A stretch of 64,000 bases of DNA from contig OZ023205.1 of NCBI GenBank assembly GCA_963995525.1, positions 58,450,000-58,513,999 of the forward strand, written 5' to 3'. Made by a program: the position numbers and the translations under genes. Shown here piece after piece: positions 15,101-24,960 of this stretch (positions within the stretch are counted from its first letter, which is position 1; every line of letters begins with the position of its first letter). Below the pieces are notes generated by a model. That model was not told where the DNA came from, did not search any database, and saw only the letters and a list, made by a program, of their open reading frames with translations. The stretch is from Escarpia spicata (Eukaryota; Annelida; Polychaeta; Sabellida; Siboglinidae).

Positions 15101-18100
15101 GTTGTCCGCCTGATGGATAACGAGCGACATGTGGATGTTACCAAGCAAATAGTCTATTTTAGCATAGTGTCACTGTCTGCAGTAGCGTTCTCAAAAACCT
15201 TGGAAGTAGCTCACACAAAATGTGATTTCTGCACTTGTAAACCTTTTTTAAATGTCACATAACGTATATCATCTGAACAGTGTGAAACTGACATTTAGGT
15301 GCGTATATGTACACAAACTTGAATTTTAGGCAATAACATTATAAAAAATTCATGTTTACACGATAATTCGACATAACTCTGCAGTAGCGTGGCAATGAAT
15401 TACTGTATTCATTCTAATTAGCATACACTATGCTTGAAAAATCCTTGAGACACTGAAAATCTGAAATATGTCAAAAAATCGTCCCTATTAAGCGTACGCC
15501 CAAATGAGCCAAGTTTAAATAGAGACAACATCGTTGCCCGCCGAGTTGGTCACTTGGTGACTTGGATGATGCAAGAGCAGACTTAACTGCACCTGGCTAA
15601 TTCCACTCGACTTTCAAACGATTACTGTATAAGTAATGTTGTCGTAAACAAGCGACGTAATCCACTGTAATTAAGTTGTGTTATCTGAAATTTTTAATCA
15701 CCGACGTCTACGTTAAAACTTGAAGTCGCAAACATTCCCATATCGCGTCATCTGGTGGATGTGGATAACCCGATTTCCAGCGGACCATTATTTGTCTTAA
15801 GTCAATTAAAATGGTCTCAATGTTTGTATCTGAAGATGCATCTACTCTCCCATTCGCCGAGATTTCGAGCAGCGAGCTAGCGGACTACGGCATGTCCGGC
15901 ATTGCTCACCGGCATCGATCGCCGGCAAGCAAGTGGGGCACTTGTGTCGAATCCGGACCCATCTAAATTTCGCCGTTATAACTTGTCTAACTTTGATACC
16001 TCTGTGCGTTAGTTCCATCATTCAACATCATCCCAGGCATATTTATATTACAAAAATACGACCATGTTTATGCTAGTCTGCGCCACTGCGGTCGTGCATT
16101 ACCGCATCATGTGCGTAAAATTAGTGATATAGCAGCGTATGTTGATGCATACCAGGGTGCTATTTACGCCTCAAAAGTGCGCTAAGATGCAATATTTCTA
16201 AACGTAAATATGCCTGGGATATTGTTGAATTTATACCTTTGCATTCTCATCGTAACATAATAATTTTGTGACCATCTATCAATGTATTGTGTTTGTATTA
16301 TCCCAGTTATTTTTATTCAATCAGGACAATATTTTTCGAACACTCGGTTGCTCAGCTCAACCACAATGAAAATGCCTATTGCAAGAGAATATATACCAAG
16401 TGGGCCCTTATTACATAGCTAGCAGTTTATTCATTGGTGAAGCACCATCGTCTCCGCTGTTTGCGCGTGCTAATGGCGTACGTCAAGTAAGCGTGTCGTC
16501 TGAGTTGGACACATTCACAATTCGGTCAAACAAACATTCAAATATACTTTTAGTACTATTAATGTAGGTTGCTTAGCGTTACCAGCTATTTATATATTCA
16601 CGTGTGGTCAAGAAGATTATAAGAACGCTGCAAAGTCTCCAGATATGTGTGAAAAAATGTTAAGTAAAAGATTGTCAAATGTCACAGTAATTTGATATAG
16701 GGGGAGACGACATTGCATTACAGATTTCTGACATTGCCAAAAAGGGGGATGTACGCTAATTAGGACATGTACGCTAATTGGAACGAATACAGTACATGGT
16801 AATTTTTAACTTTCAAAGTTTCAATCTGATCGGACAATGTTTAGGGGTGCCTCATGCATTGGCGTCGTCACTCTTTGTATGTGTGTTACGACAAAAAAGT
16901 ATTATAATTTGCCATTTTCTTAAACTGAATTTTGAAACGGAATTTGCCTTTTTTGAAACGGAAAATCAGTGTCCCTACCAATTGTACACTAGAACACAGT
17001 AGGCTGAACAATGAACTTGACAAGAACATTAATAAGATGCCATTTGAGTCTAAAAGAACATATTTAAGTTGTTTAAATCAACAAAATAATGTGTCTGAGT
17101 GATAATATGGTATCTTAGCAAACTTTACTGTAGTTTTGATGCACATTTGGTACCGGGGTGTGCTATGGCCGAATCAAGACCAGCCCCGCGATGATTACCG
17201 GGAGCTCATGGAGTACATAATCGCCCTCGGAGGAGTTCCCCAGCAAGGGATTCGTTTCTTGCGCCCAGGTGCAATCCATTACACTCGCTGGATGGTGAAG
17301 ATCATCTACAGCATCAATATATTCCTCTTCCGTCATCAATTCGATGCAACCAGCCGGGAGCAGAAGGGAATCCAGCGATTCATCTATTTCGCGCTGTTCC
17401 TCTACATCCCGGCATGGTTCATGGCACCAGTTCCCACCACCACGCCCGGTAATGACTTCGCCCTCTTGAAGGCAATGCATAAGTACTCCGGGACCGATGA
17501 GGGAGTCTCCAAGGCGGCCACCACCATCTTCGGGTGCCATTTGTGGTACCTGAGCGAGCATCTGGTGCCACAGGCCCTCTTCGATGATGACACTCCGGTG
17601 GACATGAAGAGGAAAATGGTGAAGGCCCTCACTGAGGTGGAGGGGACGGCAGAACCTGTCAAGCGTGTCATCTTGGACCAAGCTGCCGCTGTCCTTGATC
17701 AGAAGTGCCTTGATGACTTCGTCACCACCTCAAGCACTAAATTCTTCGGGGCGCTGGGCATCGACCACAAGTTCTTGGAGGTTGACCCTGTGGAATGGCC
17801 CAATGATGCTCAATACGTTGCAGCTCAGCAACGTGTCTTGAAGCTCAGCGTCGTCAACGATCAAGCAGAGCGCGGAGTGGCCCTTATGCAGCAATTCAAT
17901 CTGGCGCTCACAAAAGACGAGGACCAACAACAGTTCCTCTTTCAAGTCATCGAGGAACACTGGAAGTTGCACCCCGGCTTGGGCAAGAAATAAAAATATA
18001 CATTCCTGTTGGGTATAATGTACATTTATATTTTTTGTTCGACAGTGTGCTTTATATTCCGTTTCAAACGATGTATTTTCATTTCAGAAAAAACAATTTC

Positions 18101-20181
18101 CCTTTCAAATGACACATTTTTGGTGTTAAATTAGGCATTTTCCATTTAAAAATGGCAAACTGGCTAAAGAGGCCCATTTCTGTTCAGAAAGGAAATATTT
18201 TATTTCAAAGTTAACTTTAAAAAATAATACATTCTGTGAAATATCTAAAATATCACAATGTTATGATCTCTGCATCTAAACAATACCGTTTTACAGTGTG
18301 GCTAACTTTTCTAACAACATCAATTTGTGTAATATTTGCACCACAGTAACAACCGTACAAAAACAACTTACATAATAAAATAATTCCTGTTATACAATCA
18401 CATAAAAATGACTGGTTGTTTCTAATGCAGCAGTGCTTAATATATAAGTTAGCAAATATAAATTATTCAAGCAATCATATTAACAATTATGCATGTTTAA
18501 ATCACTGCTGTTTAACTAATAATTTGTTTCACCATTAAATTTTTAGCTAGCGCTATATATGACGCCATCCAACGGAATTTGTTAGAACTACGAAACACGC
18601 ACTATCTAACTTTAAGCCAGTGTAACCTAGGCTGTTGTTACTCCTTCGCGTTTTGTGTTCGAAACCGGAATATGTACACTTATGCGTGTCCTAATGATGT
18701 GACAACTACATTTAATTAGCAACATGTCTTCCATGCGCTTAGCGGACAGCCAGACAACGATCGCGAAACAGTTTATGTTAGCGCCTTCTGCGCGTGTCCC
18801 TGTTTATGTCGGTTGACACGAGTTAGCACAGGCGCCATGACACTTTGCAACGATTTGCCTTGCGCGTTTTTAAAATCCTGTGTCAAAAATCCACAAAAAT
18901 AAATTAACATCATTGCAAATTAAACATCTGTTCCAAAATTTCTCCAGTTAAGGCATTATCGATGAAATTATCACGGAAGATCATTTTGAAAACGCAAGTA
19001 CCGTGATTTCATCGATTTTTTGCTATTGCAGAATTTTCGTTTGAAAAGGCTAATTCCGTTTCAAAACACCGATTCTGCGAATTCTTCCCGTTTTTCGCAA
19101 TCGCGGATAATCAGTGTCCCTAAATTAGTAACAATACTTACCAAAACATCCCCAAACTCTCCAATACATCAATGTAACTGAACATTTTTACCGATCTGTC
19201 ATCTAGTGATCAAAGCACAAAACAAGAGTTCAATGCTATCATATTCAACAGATGCCACCACAACCCACCCTATATGACCCACCCCGACGCAAAAAGGTAG
19301 ATGAGGCACCACTAAATATTGTTCGATCTGACTAAAACTTCATATTTAGTGTTTTCTCATTATACATGACAATCCTACAAAAGGCCATTTAAAAAATAAG
19401 TGCCACCCTAATCTGCAGTGAAGACAAACACATCTTCTAATTGGTCAAACAGATCTTATGACGATCCAAATAGGTTTACAAGTGCAGGTTTTCAATTTGC
19501 CGCGACCTGTTTTTGCAAAAACTGTACCGTCGCAGAGTGCTGTTGGCTTGACATTTTTGGCGCACATCATCGCTAAATAACGAACAATAAGTTTGTAAAA
19601 TAAAGGAATACTTTTTAAAAAACTTTACACCATTGTAAAGAACATTATCTTTTCGTTCCATTGATATTCAAATGTCTTATTTAACGCAGACTGAATGGTG
19701 TAAGGGCTTCGTAACCGCTGGCCTGTCGTAGTTTAGTATAAAAACTGGCCAGATCCAACACTACAGCCGCGGCGGCCGCTGTGGTAATGCTACTGCTAGT
19801 GTCAACTGTCAAGTGGGTTGTCAACTGGAACTTGACAGCTGGTTCATAGACATGGTTAACTAGTCGTCACCACAACTGGAAATGTCGTTAGCTCGTGACA
19901 AATAAGTAAATGAGACCACATGGCGGAAGTCTAATGCAGAAATTAAACTTTTGTTTAGCGTATTGTCGTAAATGACTCTTGTATCTTGTTATCGAGTCTG
20001 AGTCAGTGAGTGGCGACACTCAGTGGGGGGAGCACCGACGGGCATCAGACGGAATTAGGTGTAGCAGTATTCAACGGTAAAACACTCATCGCATTGCACA
20101 TTTGAGGCAGAGTAGATTCTCTTAGATGTTTACCTTTTGTTTCCCTGCCAAGAGCTTCTTTTTCCGCTCGTCTTCATCCAT
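1..20181 (-). CDS. AKAP9: AKAP9/pericentrin-family scaffold protein, 5' part of gene (7 exons seen, 3' end outside window)
   Basis: Minus-strand gene joined from 20181-20134, 13286-13143, 12556-12383, 10903-10805, 9364-9197, 7144-1349 and 136-1, every junction phase 0 with GT-AG introns; about 2188 residues are in the window. Known family role: large coiled-coil scaffold of centrosome and cis-Golgi that anchors PKA and gamma-tubulin complexes. Identification rests on the N-terminus: MDEDERKKKLLAGKQK followed by LAAFRKKRSRRKK closely resembles the AKAP9 start, and the first intron falls after residue 16 as I recall for vertebrate AKAP9. Exon 5 (LKEFEAELTQRD, then a Q-rich coiled coil) also matches the AKAP9 segment LQEFEAAIKQRD. 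The rest is predicted coiled coil. The C-terminal PACT centrosome-targeting domain would lie beyond position 1, so AKAP9 versus pericentrin cannot be settled; invertebrates may have one ancestral gene. Intron 1 (6.8 kb) is loaded with repeats. Confidence 0.82.
395..1320. repeat. 42-bp minisatellite in AKAP9-like intron 6
   Basis: Unit resembles atgtctatgaatacaccc plus atgaacaatgattggatgtgtgac. About 11 near-identical copies lie at 403-880, then increasingly diverged copies to about 1320. Because 42 is a multiple of three it gives repetitive ORFs on both strands that are not genes. Confidence 0.92.
1349..7144 (-). CDS. AKAP9: AKAP9-like exon 6, 5796-bp coiled-coil exon
   Basis: 1932 codons open throughout, from acceptor ttttcag (7145) to donor CAG|GTAAAT (1348). 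Starts TSEWLKTESGGRGISAQ, then ALLEAKNELIALQQ, comparable to the AKAP9 DLLQAKQQILTHQQ segment. The sequence is dominated by E, Q, L, K and S with heptad spacing and holds several long coiled coils. A less regular T/S/D-rich stretch lies around 4560-5300. The half nearest the donor is a tandem 25-residue repeat (see the 1700-3655 entry). A single exon this long in an otherwise intron-rich gene is unusual. The reading frame runs on into the intron for 34 codons, but the donor fits the next exon's phase. Confidence 0.83.
1700..3655 (-). repeat. Coding 75-bp tandem repeat (25-residue coiled-coil unit, about 26 copies)
   Basis: Units follow the pattern SRDSLxxENTETVKTLQAQ plus IEELQK. The spacing is exactly 75 nt where two neighbouring units are nearly identical (2886 and 2961). 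Copies are most alike at 1770-3050 and diverge toward 3650. Twenty-five residues is not a heptad multiple; it fits two heptads plus one hendecad, which predicts a weakly wound coiled coil. The array is in frame in every copy, so it expands or contracts without breaking the protein. Confidence 0.88.
7165..7306. repeat. Short minisatellite beside the exon 6 acceptor
   Basis: Three to four copies of a roughly 50-bp unit containing gatatgacacgtcatgtgac and ttagcttgacac, starting about 20 bp upstream (in gene orientation) of the AKAP9-like exon 6 acceptor. The acceptor itself is not clearly part of the unit. Confidence 0.75.
7307..9196. other. AKAP9-like intron 5, no gene seen
   Basis: AT-rich intron. 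No coding homology or transposon ends recognised. One AATGGCGGC motif sits at about 8140. Confidence 0.6.
9197..9364 (-). CDS. AKAP9: AKAP9-like exon 5, AKAP9-signature coiled coil
   Basis: 56 codons, acceptor ttttacag at 9365, donor CAG|GTAGGT at 9196, phase 0. LKEFEAELTQRDTVIKQL aligns with the vertebrate AKAP9 segment beginning LQEFEAAIKQRD, and the QLLQQQLKQ end resembles its Q-rich continuation. This is the strongest internal family match. Confidence 0.82.
9371..9672 (-). mobile_element. tRNA-derived SINE, copy 1
   Basis: On the minus strand the head carries a pol III B-box match GGTTCGAATCC (plus 9611-9621) with an A-box-like ATGGCCAGAGATGG upstream. A body with GTGTCAAACCTTGGGCAAAT follows, then a tail with AAAGCGCTTTGAGCAGG and CTATATAAGAACTTACC. 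Related copies at 60940-61103 and 62331-62640 share body segments, which supports a dispersed family. It lies 4 bp beyond the AKAP9-like exon 5 acceptor, so the polypyrimidine tract may derive from it. Confidence 0.75.
9700..10093. mobile_element. Foldback element flanked by TTAA (piggyBac-like MITE)
   Basis: The two halves are long inverted repeats of each other: AGGGGTCCTGTATA at the left, the complement of AGGGGCCCTGTATA at the right, and shared inner segments such as GTTTGCCGTCGTTA and TCTAGTGATTGTGTTGTTG. Both ends abut TTAA (9696-9699 and 10094-10097), the target duplication typical of piggyBac. No coding capacity. Confidence 0.75.
10098..10804. other. AKAP9-like intron 4, remainder
   Basis: AT-rich DNA with simple repeated attaatttaatgta stretches near 10300-10350. 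No gene or defined element seen. Confidence 0.55.
10805..10903 (-). CDS. AKAP9: AKAP9-like exon 4
   Basis: 33 codons between acceptor ttgtag (10904) and donor AAG|GTATGT (10804), phase 0. Encodes TLPMKQTESSDPGTQTGPGP and then a short helix ending ELYSLK. It is a proline/threonine-rich linker between coiled coils and is not conserved enough to identify alone. It is supported by matching phase and good splice sites. Confidence 0.7.
11109..12107. mobile_element. Non-autonomous hAT-like element
   Basis: Ends CAGTGCTGGTA and its complement (TACCAGTACTG) match at 10 of 11 positions. The subterminal sequence is rich in AGTAACTTT and AAGTACATT type repeats, as in many hAT MITEs. No clear 8-bp target duplication is left and there is no transposase. 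Confidence 0.55.
12383..12556 (-). CDS. AKAP9: AKAP9-like exon 3
   Basis: 58 codons, acceptor tgtag at 12557, donor AAT|GTAAGT at 12382. Encodes ESATDGEYDPALAKSD and then a heptad-rich stretch ending LVEENETLKQQLNIAN, the first clear coiled coil of the protein. Phase 0 at both ends, so it could be skipped without a frameshift. Confidence 0.78.
13143..13286 (-). CDS. AKAP9: AKAP9-like exon 2
   Basis: 48 codons between an acceptor (AG at 13288-13287) and a donor GTACAG at 13142, phase 0 on both sides. It begins LAAFRKKRSRRKKAK, a basic stretch continuing the N-terminal motif, then becomes acidic and serine-rich (DLSDATLSDASSVVDLSD). The low-complexity acidic part corresponds to the variable region after the AKAP9 N-terminus. 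Confidence 0.8.
13287..14100. other. AKAP9-like intron 1, first part
   Basis: AT-rich intronic DNA with no gene or element I can define. Confidence 0.5.
14110..14640. repeat. Degenerate repeat array with recurring AAAATGGCGGCCAT
   Basis: Units at about 14119, 14290, 14410 and 14579 each combine attagcataattatt, a variant of aaaatggcggccat, and a gaatcccaat segment, 120-170 bp apart. An inverted relative occurs at 35640-35830. Each core resembles the YY1 binding motif AANATGGCGGC. Confidence 0.65.
14760..15999. other. AKAP9-like intron 1, middle part
   Basis: No gene seen. A short perfect inverted repeat (gcggacaacc and ggttgtccgc) lies at 15080-15111. Confidence 0.5.
16000..16245. repeat. 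Small foldback repeat
   Basis: ATATCCCAGGCATATTTA-like arms at about 16025-16050 and the complement at about 16205-16230, separated by roughly 160 bp. No coding content; probably a small MITE remnant. Confidence 0.5.
17136..17993 (+). CDS. Intact 285-residue ORF of an uncharacterised multi-copy (probably transposon) family
   Basis: An uninterrupted ORF inside AKAP9-like intron 1, opposite strand, much richer in GC than its AT-rich surroundings. No signal peptide. Recognisable blocks are HYTRWMVKIIYSINIFLFR, CHLWYLSEHLVPQALFDDD, KFFGALGIDHKFLEVDP, VVNDQAERGVALMQQFN and KDEDQQQFLFQVIEEH. I recall these blocks from uncharacterised proteins repeated many times in crustacean and other invertebrate genomes, where they form the C-terminal part of a longer protein. 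The first ATGs (17136 and 17139) may therefore lie inside an original exon. A tcagtgtcccta motif on both sides (about 16967 and 19112) could mark element flanks, but inverted ends were not found. Function unknown. Confidence 0.6.
   Translation: MMHIWYRGVLWPNQDQPRDDYRELMEYIIALGGVPQQGIRFLRPGAIHYTRWMVKIIYSINIFLFRHQFDATSREQKGIQRFIYFALFLYIPAWFMAPVPTTTPGNDFALLKAMHKYSGTDEGVSKAATTIFGCHLWYLSEHLVPQALFDDDTPVDMKRKMVKALTEVEGTAEPVKRVILDQAAAVLDQKCLDDFVTTSSTKFFGALGIDHKFLEVDPVEWPNDAQYVAAQQRVLKLSVVNDQAERGVALMQQFNLALTKDEDQQQFLFQVIEEHWKLHPGLGKK
17994..20133. other. AKAP9-like intron 1, last part
   Basis: AT-rich, with relics of the tcagtgtccct repeat at about 19110 and no genes recognised. Nothing definable as a promoter element can be pointed to near 20182. 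Confidence 0.5.
20134..20181 (-). CDS. AKAP9: AKAP9-like exon 1, start codon
   Basis: ATG at 20181-20179, then 16 codons ending AAG before the donor GTAAAC at 20133. The short charged peptide MDEDERKKKLLAGKQK and the phase-0 split before LAAFR mirror the AKAP9 family N-terminus, which is why this ATG is chosen. The exon is too short to appear in an ORF scan. Confidence 0.85.
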
Positions 20182-20654
20182 ATCGAAAGATTCAAAACAA
20201 GTTCAGAGTTTATTTTACACTGATGCTGCCATTCTGGAATCGTGTCGCTTGCCTCGTTTCTAATTCACGTCAACTTCCTGCGGCCCACGTCCAACATTTT
20301 TTACTCATCTCAGATGTGCGAAATAATGCAGTTTTCATCTTTGTGGTTTATACAAATAATTCGTCGGCTTTCTCGTTAAATAACTAAAATAATCGCGAAG
20401 AACTGGTAAAGAAACATAGTAACCAATAATTTAGTTTTGTGCCTAAATTATGGTTTTGGACAAATTTAGTGTCCGTTTTAATCACCCTTGGCATTGCTTG
20501 TAAGTTGTTGAACTTGGAATTTTATACCAAAATAAAGATGGGATACACATCTTTCTATTTCCATACATCTAGACATGACTTCTGACTAGCTTCTAGAATG
20601 TTGTATGTATATGTTTTTATTAAATACGAAGCCGTTAAGAGAAACCCGTGACAG
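20182..20654. other. 5' flank of the AKAP9-like gene
   Basis: Contains the presumed 5' UTR and promoter. No TATA box, initiator or other element can be assigned with confidence. The transposon nest begins immediately beyond. Confidence 0.4.
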
Positions 20655-20910
20655 TGTCGCGCTTACATTTATCCGGGAGTTAAATTTTATCCGGTTGACG
20701 TTTCTGCGCAACCGCGTATCTAGGGGAAAATATTTAGCACCGGTGTCGCGCTTACATTTACCCGGGCGTTAAATTGTATCCGGGTGATGTTTAAATATGT
20801 GCATTTAGTCCGGCAATAAAAGTGAAATTTTTGGCTCAACCTTGCACTAAAGGTCCCACAATGGGTTTTTCATGATTTTATATCTTCAGACTATGGAGAA
20901 TCAGAATCAG

Positions 20911-20933
20911 AAGGGTGACAAGCTGTCACCCTT
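20911..20933. repeat. Palindrome in left end of the 4.2-kb transposon
   Basis: Hairpin with 10-bp arms AAGGGTGACA and TGTCACCCTT around a 3-nt centre. The partner palindrome is at 24905-24927. Confidence 0.85.
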
Positions 20934-21223
20934 GAGCGTTTTGCAGAAATGGCTGGTTTCTATGCAACCCGGTCTATCTCACTTAATTTTTGGGCTTAAA
21001 TGAGAAACACGAATATATGCAGATATTAGCAACTATAACAGATGTTCTATTCACTAATGTGTCCTCTTGGCGTTGTTAACTGTTGCCTTGATATATATTT
21101 TTTTTCTTCAGATAACAGGAATGGAGTGTATGTTCAGCAGAGTCGGTACATGCACTCATCCCAATAAGCCGTTATCAGTTTGCACAGAATGACGATTTTC
21201 TAATATCATAGAGGCAAGCTAAA

Positions 21224-24200
21224 TCAGGAACGATGGATTACACATCAACATTTCTGAGACAATATCAGATGACCCCAGTTTCACACCATACTTTCACAAA
21301 GGTTGTATTTGTACATATACTTCAAAGTTACATTTAAGTAGGTTACGAAAATCAAAATGCCGTTCCACTTCACCACTACATCCCAGAAAACGTAAATGTC
21401 GTTCCGACCTCCGTGATTTTGACTTTAAGAGACATTGCTTCTTTTGTGGCGCTAAATGTATATCAGATGACAAGCATCCTAATCGTCAGAAGCGGGTAGT
21501 CGTATATAGAACTGCTGACCGAGTCCATCAGAAGCCATTCAAGACAGTTGTACTGGAGACTTGTCAGGCGCGTGGAGATCAGTGGGCTAGTGAAGTATCA
21601 GTGAGAGTAGGAGGAGCTGTCAGTGATCTGCATGCAGCTGATGCTAGATACCACTATTGCTGCAAGACCAAATGTATGGCACCTAAATCAGTACAGCTTG
21701 CTTCAAGTCGTAATGAAGTTCTTGGAAAAGTTTCGAAAGACCTAGTATATGACAAACTCATTTCTGACATAGATGCGGATCTATCGCCCATCAGAAATGC
21801 ATCAGAAATATACAAACTTTATCAAAGATTTGGAGGCACCGTCATGTCCAGAAGAGCACTACTGAATGTACTGTCTAAGCATGTTGCAGATGATCTCCTC
21901 ATTTTTAAAGCAACAGGCATTACGAGTATACTTGTGTTCCATGATAAAGCCATATATGTTTTCAGTGTGGTTCCCGACGAGGATGATGACGACTTGGAAA
22001 AAGCTATGAAAACAGTGGTAAAGCACGTGAAAAGCGACATCAAGTTCATGCCTGTCAACAAAGATGTATATCAATGTCAAATGAACACGGATGTGGCAGT
22101 TGAATACACAAACCAAACCATGATGGATTTTCTTAGTAAGTTGCTGCCAAACACAACTTATAAAATGCCTATGATAATGATTTGCAATGTAGTAACTAAT
22201 CTGATAACCAGAATCCTCACACCATTGCATGTCACACTCGGTGGACTGATAACAGAAAAGGGACTAATTCAAAAGTTGTACAAGTTCGGTGTTGTGTGCT
22301 CATATGGTGAAGTGTTGCGTTTTCGAAAGTCTGCAGCCATTACCTACAAGCGTATTACTACCAGAGGACTAGTCCATACGTCAAAGGAAGGAGCAGACCT
22401 TGTACAGGTTGTTGTGAACAACTTTGATGCAAACATTTCCAGCCAGAACGGTTTGCAATCAACGCACGCACTCGCAATGATTCTGACACAAACATGCAAC
22501 ACAGAACACGAAGACGTGCTACCGGAAACGATGCGACGTATCAGGACAGATGAAATGTCTATGGAGGTGGATACAGATGTTCCGCTCCAGAGATTCAAAG
22601 GGCCGAAAAGGCCAGATATGCCATAGAGTAGAGCAAATGGTTATGTTTATGACTAAAACTTTTGACAACGCAAGGGCTCGCACTCAACAGGGCATACTTA
22701 AGATACTTCGACTTTCTGTCACAAATAGCAAGTGATAAGGCATGTCCAGGGTGGAATGGATTCGACGGTGTGTTAAATAGAAACGAAGGTCACCTGGTAC
22801 GGCCAGCCACCACATGTGTGTACACACCTTTGATCGACATGAAGCCATCTGATCCAGACACCATGCTAACAGCTATGCTGGAGGCAGAAAGGCTTGTGAA
22901 GACAGTTGGACAACACATTGTGGTGTTCACCTGTGACCGGCAACTTTACAAAGTTGCAGTGAGCATTGCAGAACGATTCAATAATTTCGTTCTACGCTTG
23001 GGGGGCATGCACTTCAAAATTAACCTTATTGGATGTATCGGAGTCCTGGTGGTAGACACTGGGCTGTCCGATGTCATGGAATGTGCTTTTGGAGGGGTTG
23101 CCCGCATGTTGACAGGCAAGCGGTTTTCATATAACTTTCGAGCACTGTGACTGGTGATGGAGGGACTTCTTCATAACATGGTGCAGCAAGCTGACGAGCC
23201 AAATATCTTAATGTATGAGCTAGAAAACAGAACTAACCAAAGCTGAACCACAAAACTCTGGGTAGATATGTTGATCAAACCTATTCTACTAATGATGTTG
23301 TTTTGTCGAACTGAGAAGGAAGCAGACTGGGCACTTCATCTGCTTGCTGTGGAGTATATAATGCCCTACTTCTTTGCTGCTCGTCACCCAAAGTATGCTC
23401 ACTATAGCCTTTATTATCTGCGCTCAGTTGCGGCGCTGCCAACAGGCGTCCTCGTTAGGTTCACGAATAGAGATCATGTTACCCGGCACACTCCAGGAAT
23501 ATGGAATGACATGTAGACGGACATGATGATCGAAACAACTTTCATGCGGTATGGACAGGGACCCAATGGTATAATTGGTATTACGCTGAAACCAAACACC
23601 ATGAAGATGTGGGCCCTCAGTTTACATATCTGCAGTGTCCTGGACAAAGACATTTCTGACATGACCTACGAGGAGAAATGTCACCAACATCTTCACAAAG
23701 AGGAAATGAAAGCTCGGCTGACAACAGATGATAAAGACAGATCGAAAATCAAACAGAAATTGCAAGAGTCGATTGATCCACTTGATCCATCCAATCACCC
23801 AAATGATAACATCATCCACATTGTGAGTGGCAGAATAGCTACTGAACCTGCGGTGAATGAAGCTGTGTCAATAGGGCAGCAGATGATGAACCAGTATGAA
23901 AGCAGTTGGCCTCTCGGGTTCCACGATACTCTTCCTAAACAAGTGCGTACCATGGCAGCCACGAAACGACACATCACAGTAGGCTCCACAAAGGTATACG
24001 ACACCAATCTGATTTATTCGCACATCATTGGTCTGCAGGCTTCTGGCAGAGACATGGACATTGAGAAGGCTCTGAAGTACGAGTTGGCCCCGATGCTTAC
24101 TTCAATGTTCACCAACGCTGGTGAAATGAGATTAGCAACAAACAAGTCAACACTAAATAACAAGCTGAAAGTTGACGTGCCGGCAAGAACTGCACCCAAC

Positions 24201-24960
24201 GCTACCAGTGTGATAATCGATGGATCAGCCACACTGTGGGTAGTTAATTGGCCAACACAAGGTAGAGTGCAACAATTTATTGACAACTTTGTTGCATATG
24301 TGGCAAGAAATATGAAGGACTCTGGTGTGTATTTGGTGTTTGACAGATACGTCGACTACAGTATCAAAGGTGTCACCCGTATAGCAAGAGTGAAGGAAGC
24401 AAGCAGACACCACCATCAACTTTCAAAACTGGGCGAGCCTACAGCTCAAATCGCAGATGTAGTCCAACAATCTACAACATTCATAGCTGCTTACTATGGA
24501 TTTGCTGAAGCCACAACTATGACCGATGTGCGCTACAAGATGTGGACATTGAAAACTGCAAGGGTAAATATTGTCTCGGCTCCAAAGCTGATGTATCTGC
24601 CTCCCACCAATAAGGCCTTTCGACTAAATGTGATGAGAGCTCACTTGCAAACATGCATCTGGACATGCTACCCAGGCTACTCCACCTGACGTAGATCCTC
24701 TCCAATATGGATGGGCAGCAGATGCAGTAAACGCAACTTAGCGACCAGTGATGCTACCAAGCGCCGTAGCAGCTGTTCCAGAAGACATTTTGAAACTCAA
24801 CAAAGTTTACTTGCAACAACTGTATTATCATCTCGTTGCTCGTGTTCGTCGGCAATGTTGCCATGTTCACTGTTCTACCACTGTGAAAGTTCTGCAAAAC
24901 GCCCAAGGGTGACAGCCTGTCACCCTTCGGATCCTGATTCTCCATATTCTGAAGATACAA
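21224..24960 (+). pseudogene. Transposon protein with N-terminal Cys/His motifs and C-terminal Cys-rich tail, broken
   Basis: One long protein can be followed across several breaks. Order: NISETISDDPSFTPYF; a zinc-finger-like CFFCGAKC (from 21436); SDLHAADARYHYCC (from 21623); KFGVVCSYGEVLRF; ISSQNGLQSTHALAM; a central part ending in RHTPGIWNDM; ETTFMRYGQGPNGIIGIT; VYLVFDRYVDYSIKG; and a Cys-rich end RCSCSSAMLPCSLFYHCE. I recall these blocks from repeated uncharacterised proteins of marine invertebrates, with no assigned function. Breaks: stop just upstream at 21218-21220, stop at 22624, frame changes between 22626 and 22730, stops at 23148, near 23243 and at 23514, frame changes after 24660 and a stop near 24738. 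The copy is not functional. Catalytic residues are not assigned. Confidence 0.72.
24905..24927. repeat. Palindrome in right end of the 4.2-kb transposon
   Basis: Hairpin with the same 10-bp arms as at 20911-20933 and centre GCC. It overlaps the 3' end of the decayed coding region. Confidence 0.85.
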
